From Candidatus Margulisiibacteriota bacterium (lineage in GTDB: Bacteria; Margulisbacteria; WOR-1; O2-12-FULL-45-9): a DNA stretch of 10,291 nucleotides. The translations under genes were made by a program, and so were the position numbers. The DNA lies in contig JASEHX010000039.1 in NCBI GenBank assembly GCA_030018645.1, positions 1-10,291 on the forward strand. The letters are read 5' to 3'. Positions 1 to 8,188 of the stretch are shown here, piece by piece. Positions within the stretch are counted from its first letter, which is position 1. Each line of letters starts with the position of its first letter. Below the pieces are notes generated by a model, which saw only the letters and a program-made list of their open reading frames with translations, searched no databases and was not told where the DNA came from.

Positions 1-413
1 ATATTGTTAACATTTATACCAATCCCGATAATTACTTCGCCGGACCTTACGCGCTCCACTAAAATCCCGCAAACTTTTTTTTCATTCACCAAAACATCAT
101 TAGGCAATTTAATGGAAGCTGATAAGCCGGTTGTTTCTAAAATGGATGCAACAACCGCTTCTGCCGCTATTTTGGTTAAAGCAATTAATTTGGGCGGGTT
201 CTTGTAGGGTTTTATAATTGCTGAAAGGTAAAGTCCGACTTGCTTTGGCGAATACCATTTACTGCCTGGTTTGCCTCTCCCCTTGGTTTGTTCCTTTGCA
301 ATAACTAATGCCCCTTCGCCCACTCCTTTGACAATCAATCGTTTTGCTTCATCATTGGTAGAATCAATCCTCTTATAGCGGAAAATTTGCTTGCCGATAA
401 TTCTGCTGGCCAC
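1..413 (-). CDS. birA: Biotin--[acetyl-CoA-carboxylase] ligase (BirA/BPL catalytic domain), 3' part missing at window edge
   Basis: Cytoplasmic enzyme of the biotin protein ligase family, which makes biotinyl-5'-AMP and transfers biotin to a lysine of the biotin carboxyl carrier protein. I see 137 codons before the window ends. Visible family motifs are DSTND at residues 17-21, an EQTKGRGKPGSKW biotinyl-AMP-binding loop at 41-53 (family GRGRxGRxW, here with K, P and S substitutions), SIKLPND at 100-106 (family KWPND, with Leu for Trp), KKVCGILVE at 112-120 and IGIGINVN at 129-136. The start is GTG: an in-frame TAG lies about 20 bases upstream and no ATG or TTG intervenes. There is therefore no N-terminal helix-turn-helix, so this is a monofunctional ligase and not a biotin-operon repressor. 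It begins 1 nt after the stop of the SLH porin and has no visible Shine-Dalgarno, which suggests translational coupling. Family call is secure; full length is unknown. Confidence 0.9.
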   Translation of the reverse strand, partial: MASRIIGKQIFRYKRIDSTNDEAKRLIVKGVGEGALVIAKEQTKGRGKPGSKWYSPKQVGLYLSAIIKPYKNPPKLIALTKIAAEAVVASILETTGLSASIKLPNDVLVNEKKVCGILVERVRSGEVIIGIGINVNN

Positions 414-414
414 T

Positions 415-1812
415 TTAGAAGCTGTAATTGAGCCCTACCGCCGCCAGATCGGAAGTATCACTGATCGATTTATCTTGATAAACGCGGTACATGGCATCAA
501 TGGAGGTTGAAGGAGCGATGGCGTAATTGATGCCGCCTTCAGCCGTCAATTTGCCTTTGGTAGTATCGTAGCGATAATCACTGTTTAGTCTTAGCTCGCC
601 GCGGCCAACCAAAGTAAAATCTTGCGCCAACTGCTGGGCTACCTTGCCGCCGATATTAACCGTCCCGTTGACCAGCGCCCGGTTAAAAGCATCAACCCCG
701 GCAAAATAAAACTCTTCATTGGCAAAATTAGAATCGATAAACTCCGCTCCAATTTTAGAGAATTGGAGTGTGGCAACCGTGCCGGTATCCCACAGATCAT
801 TTAAGTCAACCTTTCCTGCCACCATCCAGCGGCTTTGGGCGGAACCGCCCAGCGCCATTTTGCCCTCGGCTTCTAATTTTTTATTGATCGGGGCAGTAAT
901 GGCAAGCGCTCCGCGGAGGTTGCGGTTGACCGGATTATTGAGCGTCCCGTCAAAAATATAATCGCCGGTCACATCAAATTCTAATGCATTTAACCACGGT
1001 ACCTGCCCTACCGTATAGGCCAAAGCTCCGGTAACCTGGCTGGTGTTGACGCGGCCGGTATTGTTCGTCCCCAAAGCCAAATATCCCCCCGACACATCCC
1101 ATCCCCAAAGACTGGTGTTCGCGGTTATTCCAGTAAGCGGGCGCCAATAGATATAACCGACTTGGCTGGGGTCGGCGTTGGTGGGATCGGCCGCGTGCTG
1201 TTTGGGACCGGGACCATAACTGACATTTAAGGTCAATGGTTTCTCCAGTCCAGCTGAAGATAAATCAAATTTTACTTTTGACTCGATTGCCAGCAAATTG
1301 GTTGCCAATGACTCGGTGCTGATGATTCCGTCATTTAAATAACCAAAGTCCAGGGTGTCCAAACTAACCTTGACCGAAGCATTGTCGCTGATTTTCTGGT
1401 CAGCCGCGCTTATCAAACGGTAATCGGCAATGGTTGCCCGGCTGCCGCCGCTTTGCGACATAAGATTGCCCATTTTCCAATCAGCGATAAAACTACCGGA
1501 AACAACGGATGCTTCCTTTTGCTTTTTTAAAGCTTGGACATCGTCTTTTAATGACCTAATATCACTTTTGACGTCTTCACCAGAGATGGCCTTTGCCAGT
1601 TTAGACAAAAATACGGCGGTTTCGTAGCGTGAAATGCTTTTAGTGCCCCTAAACGTTCCATCTGGATATCCTTTAGTGACACCTAAGCGAACCAAGTCAT
1701 AGACCGACGATGCCGCCCAATGGTCGGCGGGCATATCTTTAAACGTAAGGTCAGCAAAAGACGGCAGAGCAACGTCTAAAATACAAACCAATATCACGAA
1801 ATACTTTTTCAT
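415..1812 (-). CDS. SLH-domain outer-membrane porin (OmpM/SlpA-like)
   Basis: Exported 465-residue protein. Order of parts: signal peptide at 1-20 (MKK start, hydrophobic core, cleavage after SFA); one SLH domain at about 21-74, with FKDMPADHWA, a GVTKGYPDGTFRG turn and a SRYETAVFLSKL end; a charged Lys/Asp/Glu stretch at 75-100 likely to be coiled coil; then a beta-rich region at about 105-465 of alternating hydrophobic strands and Gly/Asn/Asp turns. The protein ends in NYSF, and a C-terminal phenylalanine is the usual BAM recognition signal of outer-membrane barrels. By analogy with Negativicute OmpM and Deinococcus/Thermus SlpA, the SLH domain should face the periplasm and hold the outer membrane to wall polymers while the barrel acts as a general pore. 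That role is inferred. It has its own promoter and lies between a TauE-like gene and birA. No Shine-Dalgarno is visible before the ATG. Confidence 0.85.
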   Translation of the reverse strand: MKKYFVILVCILDVALPSFADLTFKDMPADHWAASSVYDLVRLGVTKGYPDGTFRGTKSISRYETAVFLSKLAKAISGEDVKSDIRSLKDDVQALKKQKEASVVSGSFIADWKMGNLMSQSGGSRATIADYRLISAADQKISDNASVKVSLDTLDFGYLNDGIISTESLATNLLAIESKVKFDLSSAGLEKPLTLNVSYGPGPKQHAADPTNADPSQVGYIYWRPLTGITANTSLWGWDVSGGYLALGTNNTGRVNTSQVTGALAYTVGQVPWLNALEFDVTGDYIFDGTLNNPVNRNLRGALAITAPINKKLEAEGKMALGGSAQSRWMVAGKVDLNDLWDTGTVATLQFSKIGAEFIDSNFANEEFYFAGVDAFNRALVNGTVNIGGKVAQQLAQDFTLVGRGELRLNSDYRYDTTKGKLTAEGGINYAIAPSTSIDAMYRVYQDKSISDTSDLAAVGLNYSF

Positions 1813-1832
1813 ACAATTAACCCAACGACGAG

Positions 1833-1861
1833 ATTATAACATCCGCAAATTAGCAATGCAA
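1833..1861 (-). promoter_or_regulatory. Sigma-70-type promoter for the SLH porin
   Basis: Minus-strand TTGCAT (1861-1856), a 17 nt spacer, then a perfect TATAAT (1838-1833) preceded by TGT, an extended -10. The -35 overlaps the region of the upstream TauE-like gene's TAG stop. Transcription should start near 1826, leaving a leader of only about 13 nt that has no Shine-Dalgarno. It would let the porin and birA be expressed separately from the upstream genes. Confidence 0.7.
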
Positions 1862-2218
1862 CTACCAAAATAGCATATGCATCGCAATGATTAAAAGATA
1901 AACACCAAAAATTTTGCGCAATAACGGCTCTGAAACCGGCTGGGCAAACGCCGCGCCAAAATAACCGCCAATCAAAAAACCGACTGCCAACAGCGCCGCA
2001 AACTTAACATTGACATTGCCGGCCTGCCAATATCTCATGGCCGCTAAAATACCCACTGGAAGCAGCATCGCCGCCAGAGAGGTCCCTTGGGCGCTGTGTT
2101 GAGTAAGCTTGTATAAAATAATAAGTGCGGGGATAAGGATGGTTGCGCCGCCGATACCTAAAAAGCCACTTATTATCCCGGAAGCTAGGCCAATTAAAAC
2201 TAGGCCGAGGATTTCCAT
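1862..2218 (-). CDS. Half-size TauE/SafE (DUF81) family membrane permease
   Basis: 118-residue integral membrane protein with about four hydrophobic segments (about 3-35, 47-64, 71-92, 101-117). It carries the TauE/SafE repeat signature once: GFLGIGGATILIPAL at 18-32, then AQGTSLAAMLLP at 43-54 and the small-residue helix GFLIGGYFGAAFA at 80-92. Family members are proposed exporters of sulfite, sulfoacetate or other organic anions; the substrate here cannot be told. Most members have about 250 residues with two copies of this unit, so this one would have to work as a dimer of halves or with a second protein. The frame is intact from ATG to TAG and shows no sign of decay, and short single-unit members are known, so I call it a real gene. 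It starts 6 nt after the lipoprotein stop and is surely in the same operon. The Shine-Dalgarno is weak at best. Confidence 0.8.
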   Translation of the reverse strand: MEILGLVLIGLASGIISGFLGIGGATILIPALIILYKLTQHSAQGTSLAAMLLPVGILAAMRYWQAGNVNVKFAALLAVGFLIGGYFGAAFAQPVSEPLLRKIFGVYLLIIAMHMLFW

Positions 2219-2224
2219 TTATTT

Positions 2225-3871
2225 TTAAAGCTTCTTAAATTTTACAAAAGATCGAGTTGTCCCCGAACTGCTGACAACGCTTCTTTCCGTAATGTCGATC
2301 TTAAAATATGAAAACGCCTCGGTAGTCGGGATAAAAGTATAGGCCATGACTGGCCCAAAAATTGGATCAGTTTCTTGGGTAGGAGTTATTGTCAGTGATC
2401 CGCCGTTAAAAGATTCGCTAGTGGGACTATCTGTACGCCAATATACAATGCCGTCCAAAATATGCATCATCTTATCGCCAACCAGAGGATTGCCCTGGTC
2501 ATCCCGGGGAGGCATCCAGCGCAATGCCAAAGAATCTCCACTGTAGGGAACCTTGTTCTCAATGGCATAGATATTTAAATTGAGGGCCTCGATCGTGATA
2601 GAATTAACTGAGATTAACCTCGGAATGTCGGTGAATACATAAGTGATAGTGGAAAGATATTCAACTGTTGTCCCAGTCGCCGCATAAGTTAATTGGAACT
2701 TAAAAATATCGCCGACCTCCGGAGTAGCATAAGGCGTTACCCAAACTGACCAGCGATCGGAACCTTTGTAAAGCTTATAATTTTCCAATGCCCATGCGGT
2801 AGTAACGTTTGGATAATTTTCATAACCAGTATGATTGCCAACTACTTGCGCAGTTAAAAGCAGGGGAGGACCAGAAACAATTTTAATATCCGAGAAGGTT
2901 GCAGGAGATACGCCGTTCATGACAACTTCGATTGCCATAACCGTATTTGTGCCAATATTGATTGGTGAACTGTTTATTTCCCCGCTGATATAGGTTGGAT
3001 AATCTTCATACTGCAGGCCAAGGTCCGGGAACGAATTGGTATTTTGAACGCCGGTAATGTTCACTTCAACCCGGCCAGGAAGCCGAGGAGTCGCATCCAT
3101 TGCATCCACGGTTCCGTTGCCGTTATCATCGATATCAATAATGTCAGGGACCCCGTCGTAGTCCTCGTCAATACCATTTTTTAACGTTCCAGAGTATAAT
3201 GCCTCTCCTGTCCCGCGGCCCAGATTTCCAGCTCCCACCGGCACTAATTCTTCGCCGCTTTTTACCCGAGAAGTACTGCTGCTGTCTTGTTCAACCGCCG
3301 GCGTTTCAACTGTCGGCGCAGCAGCCCCTTTTCCTGCTTCTAAAACCACCTGCCCCAAATCAATTGTCCCGCTGCCGGCCTCCGGCGTCACCGCCATGAC
3401 GACCGAATCGCCGGTGGCAACAAATGAAATTGGAGCTGCAAATTCACTGTTTGAATTAAGTATCCCAAGGTAAAAAGATTCGCCGGAAGGAAGATTTTCA
3501 AGAATAAAAAAACCATCTGTACTAGTTAAACCGGTAGGGAAATACACTTTATTATCAACCGTCCCAACTGCAAAAATTTCATAGTTTGGGGCTGGGGCGC
3601 TGGCATCTGCCTGGGCTCGCAATCCTGAAGTCGATAAAGCGGATGCAGCCCGAATCGTGCCGGTATAAAGTGAACCGCGAATCGAAGTGGCAGCAGCAAG
3701 AGTTGTGCTCGAAGTAGAAGAAGAAGTCGTGCTCGTCCCCGTTGCGGTAGTCGTGATTGATGTCGTTGTTGTCGTGGCTGATTCATTAGTTTGCCCACAA
3801 CTGGTAACCAAGATCAAAATACTAAATCCTAAACAAATTCCAAATACAAGTGAACCAAATTTATTTTGCAT
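2225..3871 (-). CDS. Large secreted lipoprotein with Thr/Ser-rich linker and Asp-rich calcium-binding-like segment; function unknown
   Basis: 548 residues. I do not recognise a named family for the whole protein. The N-terminus is a lipoprotein signal: hydrophobic 8-22 and lipobox VTSC with Cys25 as the lipidated residue. Residues 32-60 are almost all Thr and Ser, a flexible surface linker. About 63-178 looks like a carboxypeptidase-regulatory-like beta sandwich (GLTSTDGFFILENLPSGESF is typical of these carrier-type domains). After a Pro/Ser/Glu-rich stretch at 183-210 comes DEDYDGVPDIIDIDDNGNG at 235-253, an acidic loop run like thrombospondin type 3 or EF-hand-like calcium sites. Residues 266-548 are beta-rich and unassigned. 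It is probably anchored to a membrane and displayed on the surface or in the periplasm. AAGGAGG lies 7 nt before the ATG. The gap from isocitrate dehydrogenase upstream is 22 nt. Confidence 0.8.
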   Translation of the reverse strand: MQNKFGSLVFGICLGFSILILVTSCGQTNESATTTTTSITTTATGTSTTSSSTSSTTLAAATSIRGSLYTGTIRAASALSTSGLRAQADASAPAPNYEIFAVGTVDNKVYFPTGLTSTDGFFILENLPSGESFYLGILNSNSEFAAPISFVATGDSVVMAVTPEAGSGTIDLGQVVLEAGKGAAAPTVETPAVEQDSSSTSRVKSGEELVPVGAGNLGRGTGEALYSGTLKNGIDEDYDGVPDIIDIDDNGNGTVDAMDATPRLPGRVEVNITGVQNTNSFPDLGLQYEDYPTYISGEINSSPINIGTNTVMAIEVVMNGVSPATFSDIKIVSGPPLLLTAQVVGNHTGYENYPNVTTAWALENYKLYKGSDRWSVWVTPYATPEVGDIFKFQLTYAATGTTVEYLSTITYVFTDIPRLISVNSITIEALNLNIYAIENKVPYSGDSLALRWMPPRDDQGNPLVGDKMMHILDGIVYWRTDSPTSESFNGGSLTITPTQETDPIFGPVMAYTFIPTTEAFSYFKIDITERSVVSSSGTTRSFVKFKKL

Positions 3872-3878
3872 GCTAAAT

Positions 3879-3885
3879 CCTCCTT
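3879..3885 (-). promoter_or_regulatory. Strong Shine-Dalgarno of the lipoprotein gene
   Basis: AAGGAGG on the minus strand, 7 nt upstream of the ATG. It fixes the start and stands out because several other genes here have no recognisable ribosome binding site. Confidence 0.8.
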
Positions 3886-3893
3886 GTTTTTTT

Positions 3894-4973
3894 TTATAGT
3901 GCGCTTATTATAGCATCCGCCATCTGGGATGTGCCAACCGCAGTGGGATCATCGCGATGGGGTTTAAGGTCATAAGTGACCGATTTTCCTTCGGCAATAA
4001 CTTTGGCCACTGCATTTTCAAGCCGTTTGGCGGCTTGTTTTTCACCCAAGTAATCCAGCATTAACACGGCAGAGAGTATCATAGCAACCGGGTTAACTTT
4101 ATTCAATCCCGCATATTTAGGCGCGGAACCGTGGATGGCTTCAAAGACCGCCAAACCTTCGCCAATGTTGGCTCCCGGCGCTATTCCCAACCCTCCGATT
4201 AATCCGGCACAAAGGTCGGAAAGGATATCACCATAAAGATTGGGCAGGACTAACACATCATAAAGCTCCGGCTTTTGGACTAACTGCATGCACATATTGT
4301 CAATTAGCCGCTCTTCATACTCAATTTTACCCTCATACTCTTTGGCTACTTCGCGGGCGGCGGCAAAGAAAAGGCCGTCGGTATATTTCATGATATTGGC
4401 CTTGGAAATGGCGGTTACTTTTTTCCGTCCGTGCTTGATCGCATATTCAAAGCCAAATTTGACGATCCGTTTTGAACCGCTGATGGAAATGGGCTTGATG
4501 CTGATGCCGGAATCGGGATTGATTTTCTTTTTGGACAAACTTTCAATTTCTCTAATTAAATTGCCGGTTTCGGGTTTACCTTCCTCAAACTCAATGCCGG
4601 CATAAAGGTCTTCGGTATTTTCCCGCACCACCACCAGATCAATATTTTCATATTTACTGCGTACCCCTTTGAATGATTTGCAAGGCCGAAGACAGGCGTA
4701 TAGATCAAGTTCCTTGCGAATAGCAACATTAACCGACCGGAAGCCAGTGCCAATTGGAGTAGTTAACGGGCCTTTTAGGGCTATTTTATTTTTCCGAATA
4801 GAAGCAAGCACTCCGGCCGGTAGAGGCGTCCCATATTTCCCAATAACATCCGCTCCCGCTTCCTGAATATCCCAATTAATCTTAACCCCAGTGGCCTCCA
4901 CACACCTTCGCGCCGCAGTTGAAACGTCAGCTCCAATTCCGTCGCCGGGGATGAGGGTAATATTGTAAGCCAT
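3894..4973 (-). CDS. icd: Isocitrate dehydrogenase (isocitrate/isopropylmalate dehydrogenase family)
   Basis: 359-residue cytoplasmic TCA-cycle enzyme that oxidises and decarboxylates isocitrate to 2-oxoglutarate. The N-terminal [10 protein letters not shown] is the family opening. Isocitrate contacts known from E. coli Icd are all present: Ser80 and Asn82 in FRSVNVAIR, Arg86, Arg96, Arg117, Tyr124 ([10 protein letters not shown]), Lys191, and metal-site Asp225, Asp249 and Asp253 (YGDILSD). The Ser-x-Asn pair marks it as isocitrate rather than isopropylmalate dehydrogenase. The nucleotide loop reads HGSAPKYAG at 281-289. Lys-Tyr at 286-287 and Tyr334 match three E. coli NADP determinants (Lys344, Tyr345, Tyr391), while the fourth (Arg395) is Pro338, so the cofactor is uncertain with a lean to NADP. 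It is shorter than E. coli Icd (416) and has the compact NAD-IDH-like size. It is first gene of the minus-strand operon and has an extended -10 promoter upstream. Confidence 0.92.
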   Translation of the reverse strand: MAYNITLIPGDGIGADVSTAARRCVEATGVKINWDIQEAGADVIGKYGTPLPAGVLASIRKNKIALKGPLTTPIGTGFRSVNVAIRKELDLYACLRPCKSFKGVRSKYENIDLVVVRENTEDLYAGIEFEEGKPETGNLIREIESLSKKKINPDSGISIKPISISGSKRIVKFGFEYAIKHGRKKVTAISKANIMKYTDGLFFAAAREVAKEYEGKIEYEERLIDNMCMQLVQKPELYDVLVLPNLYGDILSDLCAGLIGGLGIAPGANIGEGLAVFEAIHGSAPKYAGLNKVNPVAMILSAVLMLDYLGEKQAAKRLENAVAKVIAEGKSVTYDLKPHRDDPTAVGTSQMADAIISAL

Positions 4974-5024
4974 TGATTAATGTTTATTTCCCAATTAATA
5001 TTTTTTCGCGCGAACTTGCCTTAT

Positions 5025-5033
5025 AGTATAACA
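5025..5033 (-). promoter_or_regulatory. Extended -10 promoter for isocitrate dehydrogenase
   Basis: Minus-strand TGT-TATACT. At 17-18 nt spacing there is no good -35, so it would depend on the extended -10. The predicted start near 5018 gives a leader of about 45 nt with no clear Shine-Dalgarno. It sits back to back with the enolase promoter in the 150 bp divergent region. Confidence 0.5.
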
Positions 5034-5052
5034 CACCGGCAACTTGTATTGT

Positions 5053-5081
5053 TTGATTTTCATCTTATTTTCAAGTATACT
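5053..5081 (+). promoter_or_regulatory. Sigma-70-type promoter for enolase
   Basis: TTGATT (5053-5058), a 17 nt spacer and TATACT (5076-5081). Transcription should begin near 5088, giving a leader of about 35 nt that includes the Shine-Dalgarno at 5109-5115. Confidence 0.7.
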
Positions 5082-5105
5082 AAAACTCCCGCAAATAAAG
5101 ATTAA

Positions 5106-6458
<1,353 letters not shown>

Positions 6459-8126
6459 TTATTTTTCTCCCGCAATAAAGTTTTTAATTTTTTCCTTAAC
6501 GTAAGCCGTTTTAGACAGCATTTCTGCCGCTTCGGCCCGCGTTAAAGGCAAGGCTGGATTAAAACGCTGGTCAGACAAATATTCAAAATAGCCGGCTTCT
6601 TTGGAAGCGGCCATAGCCGGCGAAGCAATATGATTCCTGGGAACGTCTGGAAACACCTTTTCCTGCACCTTGTCTTTTACATACAAGCCGGAATAGCGGG
6701 CAAAGATAATGGCGGCTTCTGCCCGGGTAACTTTTTTATCTGGTCTGAATGTGCCGTCAGCATAGCCATCCATGTACTTGCGAGCAATAACCACGTTTAT
6801 GTACGAGGCTGCCGGATTGGAAGGACTGACATCTTTATAATACAATTTCTTATATTCAGCTGTGTTAAACCCTTTGGCCTTGACCAGTATTTCCGCCAAT
6901 TCTGCGCGTGTAATGGCCTGCTCCGGATGGAAAGTACCGTCCGAAAACCCCGGCATTATGTTCATCGTCGCCAAATATTCAATTGGCTGTTTAGCCCAAT
7001 AATCGGCCGAGACGTCGCTATAAGTTTTTAGAATTGGTTTAGGGACAACGATCGGTGTTGGCAGGGAGCCGGAAACGGCTGGTTTGCCGAGGAACTTCTT
7101 CTTCTTGGAGATTGGCTCCTTATAACCGATTGAAAAAAAGTGGGTGGTATTGCCGCTGATTTCGCCAAACTGATGATACGCATAGTCAAAACTAAACCCT
7201 CCTAAATAAATTCCCACCCCTGCCGTCAAATTGTTATCCACCCCTACCCCTGACAAATCCGCCTTTGCTTTTTGATCAATCCCTATTCTCAAAGCTAATA
7301 CTTTCAGCGGACTGTATTCACAGCCCAGATGCAGGGTTTTTGGCTCATTGTCCCCGCGCAAAACCTCATAATCAAAAAGCACTGCCATGTTCTGTTCGCT
7401 GTTCATTTTCAACGCCTTGTCTCCGATTAAATCCAAATGCCCCCCAATTCTAGCGGCATAGGGAATTGATTCTTCCGCCCCATTCTTCACCCAGCGAAAT
7501 TTACCGCCCAAAGAAGAAGGCAGGATATCATTGGCATTTAAACCGAGCCTGGCCCATGGGCTGGCCTGCCAAAGAATGCCGGCATCAAGATCCATGCCCG
7601 TCCCATTGGCATCCTGCATGACCGAGCCCCCGCCCGAAAATCCCTGCAAATAATATTTCAAATTGGCCCCCACCGAAACATTTTTCAGGTTTCCCCGAAA
7701 AAAACGGCTTAATTCACTGGCATAGGAAAGAAAAAACAGGCTGGAAGTATAAGAGGATATCCCGGTTACCTCAACGGAAGCTGAAGAACCGGTACCAACC
7801 ACCTGGGTTAGAGTTATATCGGAAACACCAGCGCTGATATAGCCGACTCCAATTTTACCCACCGGAACATCACTGCCCACTCCCAGTACTAAATAATTGA
7901 CATCGGAAAGCAGGGTTCCGCTCATACTCATAATCTTAATGCCGTCGCTAAGGGTCAATCCGGCAGGATTGGTAAAAATGGCCGCGGCATCATTAACTCC
8001 GCCCGAAAAAGCTCTCCCTAATCCCAAAGTCCTTGCCCCAACGCCGATTTCGGTTAAATCCGAGGCGGCATACGAAGCCGCTGTCAACAGAATTGCCAAC
8101 AAAATTAAGCCGCAAATTTTTCGCAT
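6459..8126 (-). CDS. PorV/FadL-like outer-membrane beta-barrel protein with three C-terminal SLH domains
   Basis: 555 residues from the chosen ATG. Signal peptide 1-20 (MRKICGLILLAILL, cut after SYA). About 21-336 is a barrel whose opening, GVGARTLGLGRAFSGG and AAIFTNPAGL, is the signature of PorV/PorQ and FadL-related proteins. A basic, Pro-rich linker (KKKK at 341-344) leads to SLH domains at about 368-418 (GFSDGTFHPEQAITRAE), 430-480 (GYADGTFRPDKKVTRAE) and 492-545 (third copy degenerate in the turn: YLSDQRFNP, but LTRAEAAEML intact). SLH domains bind wall-linked polymers, so this is probably an outer-membrane anchor or channel tied to peptidoglycan. A TTG at 8165 would add 13 residues before the signal peptide, but it overlaps the predicted -35, so the ATG is preferred. 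There is no Shine-Dalgarno. Confidence 0.85.
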   Translation of the reverse strand: MRKICGLILLAILLTAASYAASDLTEIGVGARTLGLGRAFSGGVNDAAAIFTNPAGLTLSDGIKIMSMSGTLLSDVNYLVLGVGSDVPVGKIGVGYISAGVSDITLTQVVGTGSSASVEVTGISSYTSSLFFLSYASELSRFFRGNLKNVSVGANLKYYLQGFSGGGSVMQDANGTGMDLDAGILWQASPWARLGLNANDILPSSLGGKFRWVKNGAEESIPYAARIGGHLDLIGDKALKMNSEQNMAVLFDYEVLRGDNEPKTLHLGCEYSPLKVLALRIGIDQKAKADLSGVGVDNNLTAGVGIYLGGFSFDYAYHQFGEISGNTTHFFSIGYKEPISKKKKFLGKPAVSGSLPTPIVVPKPILKTYSDVSADYWAKQPIEYLATMNIMPGFSDGTFHPEQAITRAELAEILVKAKGFNTAEYKKLYYKDVSPSNPAASYINVVIARKYMDGYADGTFRPDKKVTRAEAAIIFARYSGLYVKDKVQEKVFPDVPRNHIASPAMAASKEAGYFEYLSDQRFNPALPLTRAEAAEMLSKTAYVKEKIKNFIAGEK

Positions 8127-8136
8127 CGTAAAACTT

Positions 8137-8165
8137 ATTATCGCTCGACCTAATTTCAAAGTCAA
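8137..8165 (-). promoter_or_regulatory. Promoter for the PorV-SLH gene, predicted leaderless
   Basis: Minus-strand TTGACT (8165-8160), exactly 17 nt, then GATAAT (8142-8137): five of six matches at each box. Transcription should start at about 8131-8129, only 3-5 nt before the ATG at 8126, so there is no room for a Shine-Dalgarno. It faces away from the lepA promoter and overlaps its -35 region. Confidence 0.7.
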
Positions 8166-8182
8166 CCTGATTATGCTAAAAT
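8154..8182 (+). promoter_or_regulatory. Extended -10 promoter for lepA, predicted leaderless
   Basis: TGC-TAAAAT (8174-8182) is an extended -10 with five of six matches. The best -35 at 17 nt spacing is the weak TTTCAA (8154-8159). The expected start, 6-7 nt after the -10, falls on the A of the lepA ATG at 8189. No Shine-Dalgarno precedes that ATG. Confidence 0.55.
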
Positions 8183-8188
8183 GAATTA

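Noticed and set aside
3690..3790. Low-complexity DNA encoding the Thr/Ser run, considered as a phase-variable or slippage repeat.
   Set aside because: Codons are mixed and no long homopolymer or perfect short tandem repeat is present, so it is compositional bias of a linker.
3886..3900. T-run next to the isocitrate dehydrogenase stop, considered as an intrinsic terminator.
   Set aside because: On the coding (minus) strand it is an A-run without a preceding stable hairpin, and a Shine-Dalgarno follows at once, so it is a leader and not a terminator.
4288..4605. 105-codon open frame on the plus strand inside isocitrate dehydrogenase.
   Set aside because: It overlaps conserved catalytic residues of the enzyme on the other strand and has no ribosome binding site or family likeness.
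6630..7031. 133-codon open frame on the plus strand, opposite the SLH repeats.
   Set aside because: It is antisense to clearly coding SLH domains, has no Shine-Dalgarno or recognisable domain, and its odd composition is what the opposite strand of SLH codons gives.
8127..8165. TTG start at 8165 for the PorV-SLH protein.
   Set aside because: It coincides with the -35 box of the best promoter and would place 13 residues before a normal signal peptide; the ATG at 8126 is better.
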